NCBI GenBank assembly: GCA_963854835.1
Contig: OY978526.1
Location: 69,288,418-69,352,417, forward strand
Origin: Megamerina dolium
Taxonomy: Eukaryota > Arthropoda > Insecta > Diptera > Megamerinidae
DNA length: 64,000 nucleotides
Direction: 5' to 3'
Of this stretch, positions 45,141 through 56,105 are shown in pieces. The position numbers and the translations under genes are program-made. Each line of letters starts with the position of its first letter. The first letter of the stretch is position 1. The notes under the pieces were generated by a model. It had not been told where the DNA came from and searched no databases. It worked only from the letters and a program-made list of their open reading frames with translations.

Positions 45141-45371
45141 TTAGTAGTTCCTGGCACGGGAACTCTTCCATGGACTGCATGTAAGAGTTGGCGGCATTCC
45201 AAACGATAAATCGTATGATAATGGCGTCCACGTTGAGTCTGAGTTCACTGCGTATGAGGACGAAAATTCTGAAAATACATCTTTAAATTTAACCAAACTA
45301 TATTGACAAAAATTAATGTCATTCGGTTCATAAATAAACATTCTAACGCTAGTATGTTAATTATACTTCCG
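45141..45371. other. Short unassigned spacer
   Basis: This may contain the 5' end of the LOA-like copy. A 66-codon minus frame (45141-45341) has no recognisable motif. Confidence 0.3.
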
Positions 45372-45430
45372 ATCCTTCAATGCTACAACTGCAATATAAG
45401 TTAGCAATGAATTAAGCTCATTTTGAAGTA

Positions 45431-46400
45431 CTAGTAGGTTAAGATAGGTTATTGTAACCCCCCTCTCTCTTTGAGACGACACACTTAGGCCAGAAAGGCC
45501 CATTGTGATACCACCGGGCTTCTCTTCCAATACTGTTACTTACTTACTTCTGTGGCCATAACAACCGAATATCGATTTAGGCCGAAAATAACATTCTTCG
45601 GCAGCCATCTCTGTTCTTTGCTAGCTGGCGCCAGTTAGAAATTCCAAGCGCCGTCAGGTTCTCCAGTACTTGGTCTTTCCACCGGAGGTTAGGTCTTCCT
45701 CTTCTGCGTCGTCCTCCAGCGGGTTCCGAATATAACACCTTCTTAGCTGGAGCGTGTTCTTCCATTCGCTCGACATGACCTAGCCAGCGCAGCCGCTGGA
45801 TTTTGATGCGCTTCACTATGTCAATATCGGCATACAGCTCGTACAGCTCATGGTTGTACCTTATTCGGTACTCGCCACCAACACAAATAGGTCCAAAGAT
45901 CTTGCGTAGGACTTTTCTCTCGAAAACTCCAAGTATTCGCTCTTCCGAGGTGGAAATTGTCCAGGCTTCAGCGCCATATGTTAGGACAGGCATGATGAGA
46001 GACTTGTAGAGTGTAGTTTTCGTTCTTCGAGAGAGGGCTCGACCTCTCAATTGCTTACTCAGCCAAAAATAACACCTGTTAGCAAGAGTTATCCTACGCA
46101 TGATCTCCAAGCTGACGTCATTACTGCTGTTAATGCTGGTTCCAATACTGTTATGCGTGTTAAATTTCGACAGCATTAGAAGGGACCTACTTATATTAGC
46201 CGGTTCCGAACGGCACAAAGATCTTTTAAGAAGCATTTTTGGCAAATTGATACTGCCGGAAAAATTGCCAGTTCTTGCCGACAGGTTTTTACCGTTCGAA
46301 AGAAAAATCTTTTCGATATTAAATGCTTCAGCCGGGGATTGAACTCAAAACCTACAGATCAGAAAGTCGACGCACTAACCACTGAGCTACGGCACCCACT
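45431..46400 (-). mobile_element. tRNA-derived SINE, type-II tail, split by an RTE copy
   Basis: The minus strand has head GGGTGCCGTAGCTCAGTGG and B box GAGTTCAATCCCCGGC (46400-46330), and the body to AACACGCATAACAGTA (46146). After the RTE insertion come GGAAGAGAAGCCCGGTGG, GGGCCTTTCTGGCCTAAG and a different 3' tail. Target duplication GAAGTA lies at 45425-45430 and 46401-46406. Its tail differs from the type-I copies, while head and body are the same. Confidence 0.75.
45539..46139 (-). mobile_element. RTE-like retrotransposon, 5' truncated, 14-bp TSD
   Basis: This 601-bp copy contains the last part of the ORF (YFWLSKQLRGRALSRRTKTTLY, VFERKVLRKIFGPICVGG, RLRWLGHVERMEE, GRRRRGRPNLRWKDQ, to 45577) and the short 3' UTR with its ACTTACTT tail. 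TTCCAATACTGTTA is repeated exactly at 45525-45538 and 46140-46153, so the insertion into the SINE is fully defined. The coding part has no stop and keeps the Arg codon (TSEERILG) that is a TGA in the 25988-28957 copy. Confidence 0.85.
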
Positions 46401-46467
46401 GAAGTAATATTGCTTAAACGACTCTAGATGAATAACATTAATTATAATTTTAAATTAATAAATGTTA

Positions 46468-47482
46468 TAGCCTAGACAGACGGTAGCCTTAATCCGGATT
46501 AACAGCACACTTAATCCGAATAACATATTATAGCCTAAACAGACGGCAGCCTAATTCCGAATTACCGAGTTAATTCGAATTAACACGGGCATTAACTGAA
46601 GCTAATCCGCATTAACTCTATGAGTTAATTCTCAAAATAAAAGAGGATTAGGTCAATTTGCGCTGGCAACACCGCTGAAAATTGTCTATTGTGAATTTTT
46701 TTCGATCCATTTTACAAAAAATTAGGTGTGTTCGCTAACAAAAAACTTCCAACAATTGTTAACAGTTTTCAACTTGAAAAGCATTGGCGAACAAATAAAT
46801 CCAGCTGTCAATTAAGAACTGTGAATGTTAATTTACAAGTTTCTGATAGTTTTCAGTTCATGTACTTCTTGTAGATTTTCTCATATCGAGAGTGACAGAT
46901 GACAGAAATTGATAGTGATAGTAATGTAAGTGAGCAGACCTAATAAAACAGCAATCAGCCGTTTAGTTAATCCGCAATACTGCCGTCTGTCAGGTTATTA
47001 TTTTATTCGGATTAAGTGCGCCGGTAATCCGGAATTAGGCTGCCGTCTGTCTAGGCTATTACCCTGACAGATGGCAATATTGCGGATTAAGTAAACAGCT
47101 GATTGCTGTTTTAGTAGCTTTACATTACAATTTCTGACGTCTGTCACTCTAGATATGAGAAAATATACAAGAAGTACGCGAATTGAAAACTATCAGAAAC
47201 TTGAAAATTAACATTCAGAGTACGCAATTGACAGCTGGCTTTATTTGTTCACCAACGCTTCAAAAAATTGTTGAAAGTTTTTTGTTAGCGAACACACCTA
47301 TTATTTTGTAAGTTACATCAGAAAAAATTCACAATAGAAAACAGCTGTTAATTTTCAGCAGTATTGCCATCGAAAATTGCTCTAATCCTCTTTATTTTGA
47401 GAATTAACTCTAGAGCTAATGCGGACTAGCTGCAGTTAATGCCCGAGTTAATTCGGATTAACACTGCCGAATGTCTAGGCTA
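46468..47482. mobile_element. Foldback/MITE-like element, ~1 kb inverted repeat
   Basis: The ends are TAGCCTAGACAGACGG and, inverted, CCGAATGTCTAGGCTA, bordered by TTA on both sides (46465-46467 and 47483-47485). The same terminal motif recurs inside, near 46537 and inverted near 47045. The left half (to about 47063) and right half are inverted copies across most of their length (for example GTGTGTTCGCTAACAAAAAA near 46728 against its complement near 47285). No protein is encoded. The whole could form a long hairpin. It interrupts the 5' flank of the IR relic at 45372. Confidence 0.75.
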
Positions 47483-47485
47483 TTA

Positions 47486-48088
47486 CGAGCACCGTCCTCT
47501 GCGATTTATAATTTGTTTATTGCACTTAATTGTGTACATAAATTAAGTACCTGCTGACTTTTTTACAAATCCGTATGAGAAAATATATTAACTCTGAAAG
47601 TTTATTAATTATGATTTTAATGGTGGTATTGTTTTTTGGCACATGCAATAGACAACCTGGATGAAAAAGTAAAGTTGTCCTTACAGTCGGTCCAGGTCGA
47701 TCAGTTTTTGCTAATATTCAAGAGAGCAGTTTGAAGTTTGAATGGATATATAAACAATTTTATACAAAACTTTTAAAAATTCAAATAGGGTTATAGGTTA
47801 TCCATGAAATGATAGCTTCACCATTTCCATACTTGCCCATCCTCATAAGAGATTAGGGATTTTGGGTGGATATTTCCGTAATTTTCTTGTGCCTCGCCAT
47901 TATCCGGGTAAACTTATTTCTCAGTTGACAAGTTCCAAATATTTCCTCTTTGCTCTCAGAACACTCACGCTTTCTAGCATTTCATTTTTATTCTTCCTGT
48001 CCATGGTTTTATATTGGCTGGCAATGAATCTGTTTAATAATACTGTGTGCTCTACCTTATCTGGTGCATGTTCTATTTCCCCTTATTA
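47486..48088. other. IR relic 5' flank and unassigned DNA
   Basis: 47486-47560 continues the IR-type 5' flank (TTGTTTATTGCACTTAATTG). The segment near 47675 (TTGTCCTTACAGTCGGTCCA) resembles the end of the AT-associated dispersed repeat. A 75-codon plus frame at 47862-48089 has hydrophobic stretches but no recognisable family. Confidence 0.35.
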
Positions 48089-48262
48089 ATAGAGCTCTGT
48101 AAAAAACTCAAAAAGACTGATGCCACAAAAGGTTCTGCCATTCGGAACTGGCTAACATAAGTAAGTCCCTTTCAATGCTCTCGGTATTTAACACATACAA
48201 CAGCACTTGAAGAGAAGTTCGGTGGTAACACAATGGACCTTTCTGGTCTAAGTCTGGCCCAA
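48089..48262 (+). mobile_element. tRNA-derived SINE, 5' truncated, type-II tail
   Basis: The copy keeps the GAGCTCTGTAAAAAACTC block, ATTCGGAACTGGCTAACATA and the type-II tail GAAGAGAAGTTCGGTGGTAA, then GACCTTTCTGGTCTAAGTC. The head is missing and divergence is higher than in the other copies. Confidence 0.65.
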
Positions 48263-48531
48263 GTCTGTTGGGAATCGACAAAAAACCTTGTAGATGGGCA
48301 GGATTTGATCTTAAAGGTTTCTTTCAAACATACTTAACCCCATATCCCCAACCACCGGAATTAAATATATGACCGACCATAATTCACTTTCCCCAAACTT
48401 TCGCCATATGCTCATACAAAATGGACGAAGCAAAACACCTCAAAACAAACCACTTCCATTTGTATTCTAATGAAGACATGAAATATTGTTTACCGGTGAT
48501 ATAATTCTTGATTAATTTCAAGCATCTTTCG

Positions 48532-48879
48532 TCAATATTGCTGATCCACCCAAACTTGGGCATAGTGGAGATATACTAATTTAGCTTTGGCAGTCGTTGA
48601 AAGCAGGCAAGGTTTATCTTCTTTAATTAATATGGCAAATGGGGACGTCTGTTGACAAAACACTGATTTCTTAGATTTTTTTGATGCGAGGAATTCATAT
48701 TGGGTATTAATTTTATCATCACATTTTACACTGGTTTTTACAACTTTTAAATTGAAATAACGTCTTACCGCACCATCTGGTGTAAGCTTTAGAGCAAGGA
48801 TGCAAAACATTTTTTTTAAATGGACCAGAATAAACTTGGCGTTTCTTTCCGTGGGCCATAGTACAAAGTTAATTGACAT
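48532..48879 (-). CDS. Unrecognised 115-codon ORF
   Basis: ATG at 48879 opens 115 codons with protein-like composition (MSINFVLWPTERNAKFILV, PDGAVRRYFNLKVVKTSVK, FAILIKEDKPCLLS). No signal peptide, membrane helix or motif is recognised. It is not related to the IRs or to any TE in this window. It could be an exon or retrocopy fragment of a host gene, or part of an unknown element. Confidence 0.3.
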   Translation of the reverse strand: MSINFVLWPTERNAKFILVHLKKMFCILALKLTPDGAVRRYFNLKVVKTSVKCDDKINTQYEFLASKKSKKSVFCQQTSPFAILIKEDKPCLLSTTAKAKLVYLHYAQVWVDQQY

Positions 48880-49069
48880 TTTCTTTTGACCTGTAATTTT
48901 TTAATCTACAAGTATGTGTAGCCAAATAAAGTATAAACATACTTTGTATTATCAAGTAAATTTGTAAATTCTTCAACCCACAGATTTTTATAACCCTTGG
49001 ACATGCGAAATATTTCTTCTAAGATCTCGCGGGCCGATCTGAGAAGCGTCCATCCATCCACGTCAATTA

Positions 49070-49645
49070 AAATTCAATATGCATGGGCAATGTGTCCCAT
49101 ATATTTCGATAATAAGAGCACAACATGAGCAACTAATGGCGATTTCAAATCCGATCTATACAAAAGAAAGATCCTCTATAATAATATATAAATATGTGTC
49201 ACTGAAAGCCCCGAAGGGCTCATTGCCCGAGCTTCTCTTCCATTACTGTTGTGCGTGTTAAATTTTGGACAGTATTCGAAGGGACCTACTTATTTTAGCC
49301 AGTTCCGGACGGCAGAACCCTTGTGACATCACTTTTTTCTGAGCTTTGTCACAGAGTTCTTTTAGAAGTTTTTTCATGGCAAGTTGTTACTGTCGGAGAA
49401 TCGCCAATTGCTTGCCGACAGGTGGGTACCGTTCGAAAGAATAATCTTTTCGATATTAAATTTGTTACGCATCAGTCGGGGGCTGAACTACGACCTACAG
49501 ATCAGAAGGCCAACACACTAACCACTGAGCTACGGCACCCACTTAGTATAGATCCTCTATACTATGTCGTTTATTTCAAAACCTTCTCATATGCAACATC
49601 CGCTGCAGCATCGATTAGAAAAATTGTATACGACGACTTCGAGCA
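49070..49645 (-). pseudogene. Ionotropic receptor relic with internal deletion
   Basis: 49070-49180 matches the C-terminal end of the IR at 12320-14122: its last helix and tail, corresponding to about 12345-12465. Beyond a SINE, 49562-49640 matches the N-terminal segment LVDAAADDAYVEKILEFC (about 13720-13760). About 1.2 kb of receptor between these two parts has been lost. Stops are frequent. Confidence 0.65.
49181..49549 (-). mobile_element. tRNA-derived SINE, full length, 12-bp TSD
   Basis: The minus strand starts AGTGGGTGCCGTAGCTCAGT, then has the body with CCGTCCGGAACTGGCTAAAA and the type-I tail CTTCGGGGCTTTCAGTGACA, followed by an AT-rich end. AGATCCTCTATA is repeated at 49169-49180 and 49550-49561. 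It is inserted in an IR relic, the third SINE hit on an IR locus in this window. Confidence 0.8.
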
Positions 49646-49852
49646 TTTGATTGTAGATTTTGCTATAATATTTTCAATAATGGTATATGCATTTCTGGAT
49701 TACCAGGTGTACAAGCTTAAATCCACTGTTTGCTCGTAGATGGCGTTAGTGAGCATATTATCGGCTGTGCATCCTTTTTTTTATGAGTTCGACACCTGTT
49801 TACATCAATTAGTAAACATCACACAACAACATATATTTTTCCTCGTATAATA

Positions 49853-50880
49853 ATGTCTAGTTTCGTGCCAGAAAAAAAGCAAATGAGGGAAGCTCTACTT
49901 TTTTGCTTCAATTTGAAGAAATCTGCTGCTGAGTCGTATCGAATGCTTGTGGAGACAGTGCGCTATCGAAAACCACTTGCAGAGACTGGTTTCGTAGGTT
50001 CAAAGAAGGCCATTTTGACTCGAGTGACAAGAAACGTGAAAATAGACCCAGAAAAGTTGAGGACCATGATTTGCAGGCTTTTTTGGATGAGGACGATACC
50101 CAATCGCAAAAAATGCTTGTTGATCGGTTAGGTGTTACTCAAAAAGCCATTTCCATACGTTCACGAGCCATGGGGAAGGCTCAAAATTTTGGAAAATGGG
50201 TACCCCATGAATTGAACGATAGGCAGATGGAGCGACGCCAAAACACATGCGAAATCTTGCTTGCTAGACAAAAAAGAAAGTCGTTCCTGCATCTTGTGTT
50301 GACTTGCGATGAAAAGTGGATATACTTTGAGAATCCTAAACGAAAAAAATCGTGCGTCGATCCCTGCCAGCCAGCAACTTCTTCGCCAAGACCAAATCGC
50401 TTTGGACGCAAGACGATGCTGTGCGTTTGGTGGGATCAGCAGGGTGTCATCTACTACGAGCTGTTGAAACCTGGTGAAACTGTCAATGCTCACCGCTACC
50501 ACCAACAACTAGTGAAATTGCGCCGTACTTTGGGTGAAAGAAGGCCTGGTTATGAACAAAGACATGAGAAGCTGATATTTCTCCACGGCAACGCCCCATC
50601 GTACACGTCAAAACTGGTGTAAAACTACTTGGACACACTCAATTGGGAGGTGCTACCTCATCCCGCTTATTCACCAGGCCTGGTCCCTTCTGACTATCAC
50701 CTGTTTTCGTCGATGGGTCACGCGCTCGCCGAACAGCACTTCGATTCGTATGAAGACGTCGGAAAATGGCTTGACGAGTAGTTTGCCTCGAAAAATGAGG
50801 AATTCTTTTGGCATGGTATACACAATTTGCTCGAGAGATGGGAAAAATATATAGCTAATGAGGGCAAATACTTTGAATAA
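49853..50880 (+). pseudogene. mariner transposase (mellifera-like), inactive
   Basis: The start MSSFVPEKKQMREALLFCFNLKKSAAES is typical of the group. A frameshift near 50000-50070 joins to FLDEDDTQSQKMLVDRLGVTQKAIS. The DDE core has the first Asp in LTCDEKWIYF. The second catalytic position reads HGNAPSYTS, Gly where Asp is expected, and the third lies in YSPGLVPSDYHLF. A TAA near 50620 replaces the Lys before NYLDTLNWEVLPHP, and a TAG interrupts near 50780. Terminal repeats were not identified. It is inactive by several independent lesions. Confidence 0.85.
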
Positions 50881-51394
50881 ATTAATTTTTGGCTTTCTAT
50901 GAAAAAAGTGGATTTTTTTTTTACCGAAAAACAGCGGATTTAAGCTTGTATAGCTGGTATAGCACAATTTTACAATAGTTAATAAGTTTCAATTGAAATT
51001 CGATTGTATTGGAAGTAATTGAGGTGGATATCAAGCTAAGCGGACCATAATTGTTTTTTCTCGTCATATTTCCTGAACATACTTACCTCCTACATATTTC
51101 TACTTCTTTGAGCATTCTACAAAATTGGCATTTTTATAAATTTCACTCCAACCGCATCCGCATCAAATATATGATCGACCACCCATTAATTTTTATAGCT
51201 CAATATCCTTTCTGAATTTCTTATCAGATCATCATTCTTCACATATCGCCTCCATAAAATGGATCTAACTGAAGAGCCACTCACAGTAAAAGGAAAATAT
51301 TCAGAATGACCATCCTCAGATGGTGTGACTTTACGATTTTTGTTGTTTAGTGATGGCAATGATGTCTATAAAGAGAATATATGATTACAGTGCC
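50881..51394. other. Intergenic, no gene seen
   Basis: 3' end of the mariner copy followed by AT-rich sequence. No motif could be supported. Confidence 0.4.
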
Positions 51395-51592
51395 GATTTA
51401 TTTATCAAATCTAGGTACACATAATATATAATAACATATTTTAAAAAAATTAGTGCTGTGTGTATTAATCTGTGCAATAATATCTGCTATGACCTTAAGT
51501 AATCAATCTTGAATGAAAGTGCTTTAGAAATTGTTCTATCTCCGGCTATATTGAAGTTACGGGAATTGCCGATTGCCAAACCAGATCAAAAT
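51395..51592. repeat. Diverged duplicate of the IR 3' flank at 30590-30783
   Basis: Shared blocks include a CACATAATATA stretch, GTGCAATAAT.TCTGCTA, TATTGAAGTTA and GAATTGCCGATTG, with many substitutions and indels between them. The flanks of the two TGA-bearing IRs are therefore old duplicates, although their coding regions are nearly identical. Confidence 0.65.
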
Positions 51593-53380
51593 TTATTTAT
51601 ACTGACGCCGATAGTACCAAAATAATTCAAATGAAAGAGTGCACAACGATATAATAACAGCTACGCCGTATCCAATTAATACCAAAGATATATCTGTAAC
51701 GCTTAGAGCGGTGAAATCATTAATCTCACTTTTATCTGCAATTTTAGCACGACCAATTTGAACCAACTCCCAAAATGAACGTTTAGCCCAATACATTATC
51801 AATCCTGATTGAGTAGCTCGCCCAATTAATGTATTCATCGATGTTAGAAATATTGAATTTGCTTGAAACAATAAAAATGTTGGATTATTTTTTATTATAT
51901 AATACTCTGATAATTGAAATAATGGCTTCCGTGAGAACTGTTGTACGTCCTCATAACCAACCCATTTTACCGATGGCACCGGGTATGCATAGCGTGTGTC
52001 CAAAGAATCGCGTAATCCAAAAAATTCGTCATACGTCTCCACTATAGAAACAATATCGAAAAATTCACTTTCCACCGAATACAATTTGACTCTTTCAATT
52101 TCTTCAGGAACCATTTTAATTTGAAGACCTGCTCGTTGAAGATCGTCAAGTGTTCGAATAGGTGGAAACCTCGGTGGCTCGGTACCAAAAGTTTGCAAAT
52201 ATGCCACATACGATGTATTGAAAATCAAACCAGAAAAGGTAATAATTAAATAAATTACATTCCGAATACCAACAAAGTTGCTCTCCATAACAAATGGCTG
52301 ACCCAAGAAGGCATTTACTAAATTATGATTGACCATAAAAGTGCTCAAATCACGTACTCTTTGTCCACGCAAATACAATGCAAGTGTGGTGGAAAACGAT
52401 GACGCCATCAGTGCTACAAATACTAATAGCATGGTACTGCAATCGAAAATGATGACATAAAAAAGATAGCTAGGAATTTGTTTGGACACTGGCACCATAA
52501 TACACCAATCCGTAGGCTCAATTGAGTTATTAAAACTCAAATTCAGTCCTTTTCTCATTGTAAATGTTGCCGTTGTCGTATCGAATGTCCCATTTTCAAT
52601 CATTTTAATTGCATCATCTCTTTTCATAAACGTGTGTAGCAATTCCCGGAGAGGATATGTTAACGTCGCATTATGTTTTCGGGCATACTCTATCAAGAGC
52701 TTTGCACTGTAGCCACTTAATATTATATTTTCCTCTGATTCTTTTAATATAAAATTCTGTGGTGGTATATCTTCCGGACGAACTTTTATTGGATGGCCAT
52801 ACATATTATGTGTGTGATCAGGAAAGAATGAAGATTGATTTGAATTGATATTTTCGACTCTCAGTGCAGTTGCTGGAAAAATTTGTAGTGTGTAGTATTG
52901 TTTCGTCCTCAACACAGATGACGTTATGATAATTACATTCGTTGCTTTGTTGTCTGAGCAAAATTTCATGATCCTCTTCACATACAACTCATCCACTTGT
53001 GGTGTATCCAATAAAAGTATATGACGAATTTGCAAATTTTTAAAAAGATTTTTCCATAATTTATGTAATAGCTGTTGGTCATTCTCTTCATTGTGAATCA
53101 ATCTGACGATAGCCAACAAATCGCGATTAAAATTCTCAGCCAGTGGCAATACGCTTTCTTGATTCAATAGCAATATAGGGACTCCATTAGTTCTCTGGTT
53201 CAGTTGTATTAATAGTCAATCCGTGTTGAAGAAATCATTTGATGTGATGTTATCATTATTCGCATATATTATGGAATTATAATTTTGCTCTTTAAAATTC
53301 AAATCGCAAATATGTGTCACCATTGAACTCAGTTGATTCTCGATGAAAAATACTTGAACAAATGCTAAAAGAGCTGACAT
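51593..53380 (-). pseudogene. Ionotropic receptor with single in-frame TGA (copy 2)
   Basis: From ATG 53380 there are 54 codons, TGA at 53216-53218 followed by CTA, then 540 open codons to 51593. The coding tract from about 51729 to the ATG, plus 160 bp of 5' flank, aligns without indels to copy 1 at a constant offset of 20,803 bp, with roughly a dozen substitutions. The last ~45 codons, including the final helix (VTDISLVLIGYGVAVIISLC against ITDICLVLIGYGIAVLITLC) and the tail, differ more strongly. Domains are as for copy 1. Functional status is undecided. Confidence 0.85.
53216..53218 (-). other. In-frame TGA (codon 55) followed by CTA, IR copy 2
   Basis: The same ACG GAT TGA CTA TTA context as at 32413-32415. 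Its presence in both copies makes a random base-call error unlikely. Confidence 0.9.
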
Positions 53381-53491
53381 ATTGCTGTGGATTGTTAATT
53401 CAAAACTAAAGAACTTAATGGAAAATACTATTCATTAATACATTTGCTCTCATGGTGGGTTTATAGTAAAACCGATGACAATAACACACTA

Positions 53492-53505
53492 GGGTCCCAT
53501 AAACA
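53492..53505 (-). promoter_or_regulatory. Shared IR upstream block (TGTTTATGGGACCC)
   Basis: 112-125 bp upstream of the ATG at 53380, identical to the block at 32689-32702. The identity here is part of the homogenised tract. Confidence 0.4.
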
Positions 53506-53713
53506 GCACTCTGATTAGTTACTCTATGTAGCATTGATTTTATGCGTGGGTGAATTCTGTACCATACAATGGGCATTTGTTGTAACTAATTACATTATTC
53601 ACATTTGGAGTCTTCTTAAATATGATAGCCAACCTCTACAAGAGGATCACGTAAATAAGTCCTAATGGGTCCCTAATTATGCAAGAATAGCTTAGTCTAA
53701 TCCTAACTCTGGG

Positions 53714-55557
53714 GGAAAAAAATCTTTATTTTAAATACTTTTCTTTCAAAATACGCGCTTATTTTCATATTTTCACAGAATTTAGTTAAATACTTATATT
53801 TCGTAACTGCTACAAAATTTACACGGGATAATAATTTCATTGATGGTGTTTTCGTTTTTTTTTTTCGTTTTATTTTTTTTCGTGGTGTTTTCACAAGGTA
53901 ACGCGCCTAACTGCCTCAACCGCGTGGGGCTAGCGCAATACTTGTTGAACTCGTCACTCACTGGCTATCATGTAGTTTGTTCTAAGCGCTATATGATGAC
54001 ACCTTTATTTGTTAATGAGGGGTAGTCATGTAGCTTGCTCTACTTACTATGTGATGGTACCTTCATTATTAATGGGGGCCCTCCACGTGGCGACCACCAG
54101 GCAACGTCCTCCTGGAACCCGCTGGGAGGCGGATGAAATGGGTGGCGAAAATCTCCTCGGTTAGAGTTTGTGCGTTGGGTTTGAGACCTGCCACATAAAA
54201 AATCCGCCCAGTGCCTCGAATAAGGACTACCGCTTTCGATGATGACTTCCGCAACGAAAAAAAGGACCACAATTTACGGATATGCACCTGGAATGTCCGG
54301 TCCCGGTCCCGGTCCTCGAAAAATACAGAGCTGACATCACCGATTTACAGGAAATGCGATGGACGGGGGAGGGCTGCTCCAAAAGAGCGTCCTGTGTTTT
54401 ATACTACACTTGTCATGCTGAAAGGCACGAATTAGGATGTGTATTTTTGGTCAGCAAGAGTACGACAGCTTGTCTTACATTTCACGCCTGTGAACGAATG
54501 GCTGGCCACAATCCGCATCAGGGCAAAATTCTTTAATATCAGCCTTATATGTGCCCACGCACCGACGGATGAGAAGGACAATGTGACCAAAGAGAGCTTC
54601 TTTCAGTGTGATGGACGTGAAATCGATCCGTGGTGCCAACATCGACTCGGATTACTACCTTGTTTCAGATAAGGTGAGCACATGTTTACGTGTCGCAAAT
54701 AACAAGTGAAGTCCCACACAGAGAAAGCTCGACGTCAGTAAGCAGCGATCACCAGAGACAGCAGATGCATTTGCCACTTACAGAAAACCAGGCGCAATGC
54801 GAGCTGTTAAGGAGCGGTACAGAGAAAAAGGAGTGCAGAGAGACGTATTTTCAGGCGCAAGAAAAGAGAAAGAGGAAGACGCGAGTGTGAGGAGATAGAG
54901 ATGTGTACCGTCAAGAATGAGACTCGAAAATTCTTCGAAAAGTCAAGCGCCTGAGTGGCGTTTTAAATCCAGGAGCCTCTTCTTGTCGTGACAGAAATGG
55001 GAATCTGGTTACAGATGTCCAGAGTGTACTGAGCCTATGGAGGGAACACTTCTCTACATTACTAAATGGCGATGCTACGAACAATTCCGCCAGTGGAGTA
55101 GATTTCCCGATAACCCTGGACAATTGAAGCCTGTACAATTTCCACCTCGGATGAGCGAATGCTTGGAGTTTTCGAGAGAAAAGTCCTACGCAAGATATTT
55201 GGACCTATTTGTCTTGGTGGCGAGTACCGAATAAGGTACAACCATGAGCTGTACGAGCTGTAAGCCGATATTGATATAGTAAAGCGCTTCAAAATCCAGC
55301 GGCTGCGCTGGATAGGTCATGTCGAGCGAACGGAAGAACACGCTCCAGCTAAGAAGGTGTTATATTCGGAACCCGCTGAAGGATGGCGCAGAAGAGGAAG
55401 ACCTAATCTCCGGTGGAAACGCCAAGTACTGGAGAACCTGACGGCGCTTGCAATTTTTAACTGGCGCCAGCTATCAAAGAACAGAGATGGCTGGCGAAGC
55501 ATGTTATATTCAGCCTAAATCGATAGTCGGTTGTTATGGCCACATAAGTAAGTAAGT
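53714..55557 (+). mobile_element. RTE-like retrotransposon, internally deleted copy
   Basis: The 5' leader (53714-54210) matches 1-318 and the reverse of 29280-28960. Endonuclease fragments follow in shifting frames (LRICTWNVRS near 54265, LQEMRWTGEG near 54345, FNISLICAHAPTDEKDNV near 54530). Internal deletions then join remnants of the linker (about 54690-55080) directly to the C-terminal region (about 55130: TISTSDERMLGVF-type, then GPICLGGEYRI and RLRWIGHVER). The copy ends in GGCCACATAAGTAAGTAAGT. Most of the RT is deleted. Confidence 0.8.
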
Positions 55558-55694
55558 AATAATTTCATGAAATAAGTAAACCTAATTATGCAAAATCGAC
55601 CACTGTGCGTATATTTAAATTTGGTTGGCAACGGTGTTCTTTTCTTACCTTTATATTCTTATATGTATAACAAGAATGAGTTTTACACTAAAAT

Positions 55695-56105
55695 AAATGA
55701 AGAAGAGAAGTGAAGAACGTGGAAGACCAGGAAAAAAGTTTGAAGACACCGAATTGCAAGCATTGTTGGACAAAGATGACACTTTAAGTCAACAACAAAA
55801 GGAAGAAATGTTAAATGTTTGACATATAGTGGAAATTGGGTGCTACGTGAATTGACTGAGCGACAGATGGTAAAATGAAAAAACACGTGATATTTTGCTT
55901 CAAAGACAAGAAAGAAAAAGTTTTTTGCATCGAATTGTGACTGTTGATGAAAAGTGGATTTATTCTGGAAATCCTAAATGCAAAAAACATGAGTTACACC
56001 AGACTAACCATCAACATCGACCACAAGACCGGATCGCTTTGGAAAATAGAGGATGCTGTGTGTTTAGTGGGATCAGAAAGGTGTTGTGTACCATGAGCCT
56101 TTAGT
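55695..56105 (+). mobile_element. mariner transposase relic
   Basis: Frames read GRPGKKFEDTELQALLDKDD, LRELTERQMVK and LLQRQERKSFLHRIVTVDEKWIYSGNPKCKK, which is the linker and first catalytic Asp region of a mellifera-type mariner similar to the one at 49853-50880. Small deletions and stops interrupt it, and the second half of the catalytic domain is missing. Confidence 0.7.

Larger units (their letters stand above)
45372..46440 (-). pseudogene. Ionotropic receptor relic, 5' end, split by nested TEs
   Basis: Two pieces survive. 45372-45430 matches the codons around LLENELS...LTYIAEVALK of the IR at 12320-14122, and 46401-46440 matches the 5' leader, with the start codon deleted. A SINE with a GAAGTA duplication separates them, and that SINE is itself split by an RTE-like copy. 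The conserved 5' flank continues beyond a 1 kb foldback element to about 47550. Confidence 0.65.

Noticed and set aside
46468..47482. A CRISPR or satellite array suggested by repeated short motifs
   Set aside because: The motifs are inverted and nested, consistent with a foldback/MITE structure; there are no regularly spaced direct repeats.
47862..48089. A 75-codon frame with hydrophobic stretches as an IR terminal helix
   Set aside because: No IR motif aligns, and the flanks are not IR coding sequence.
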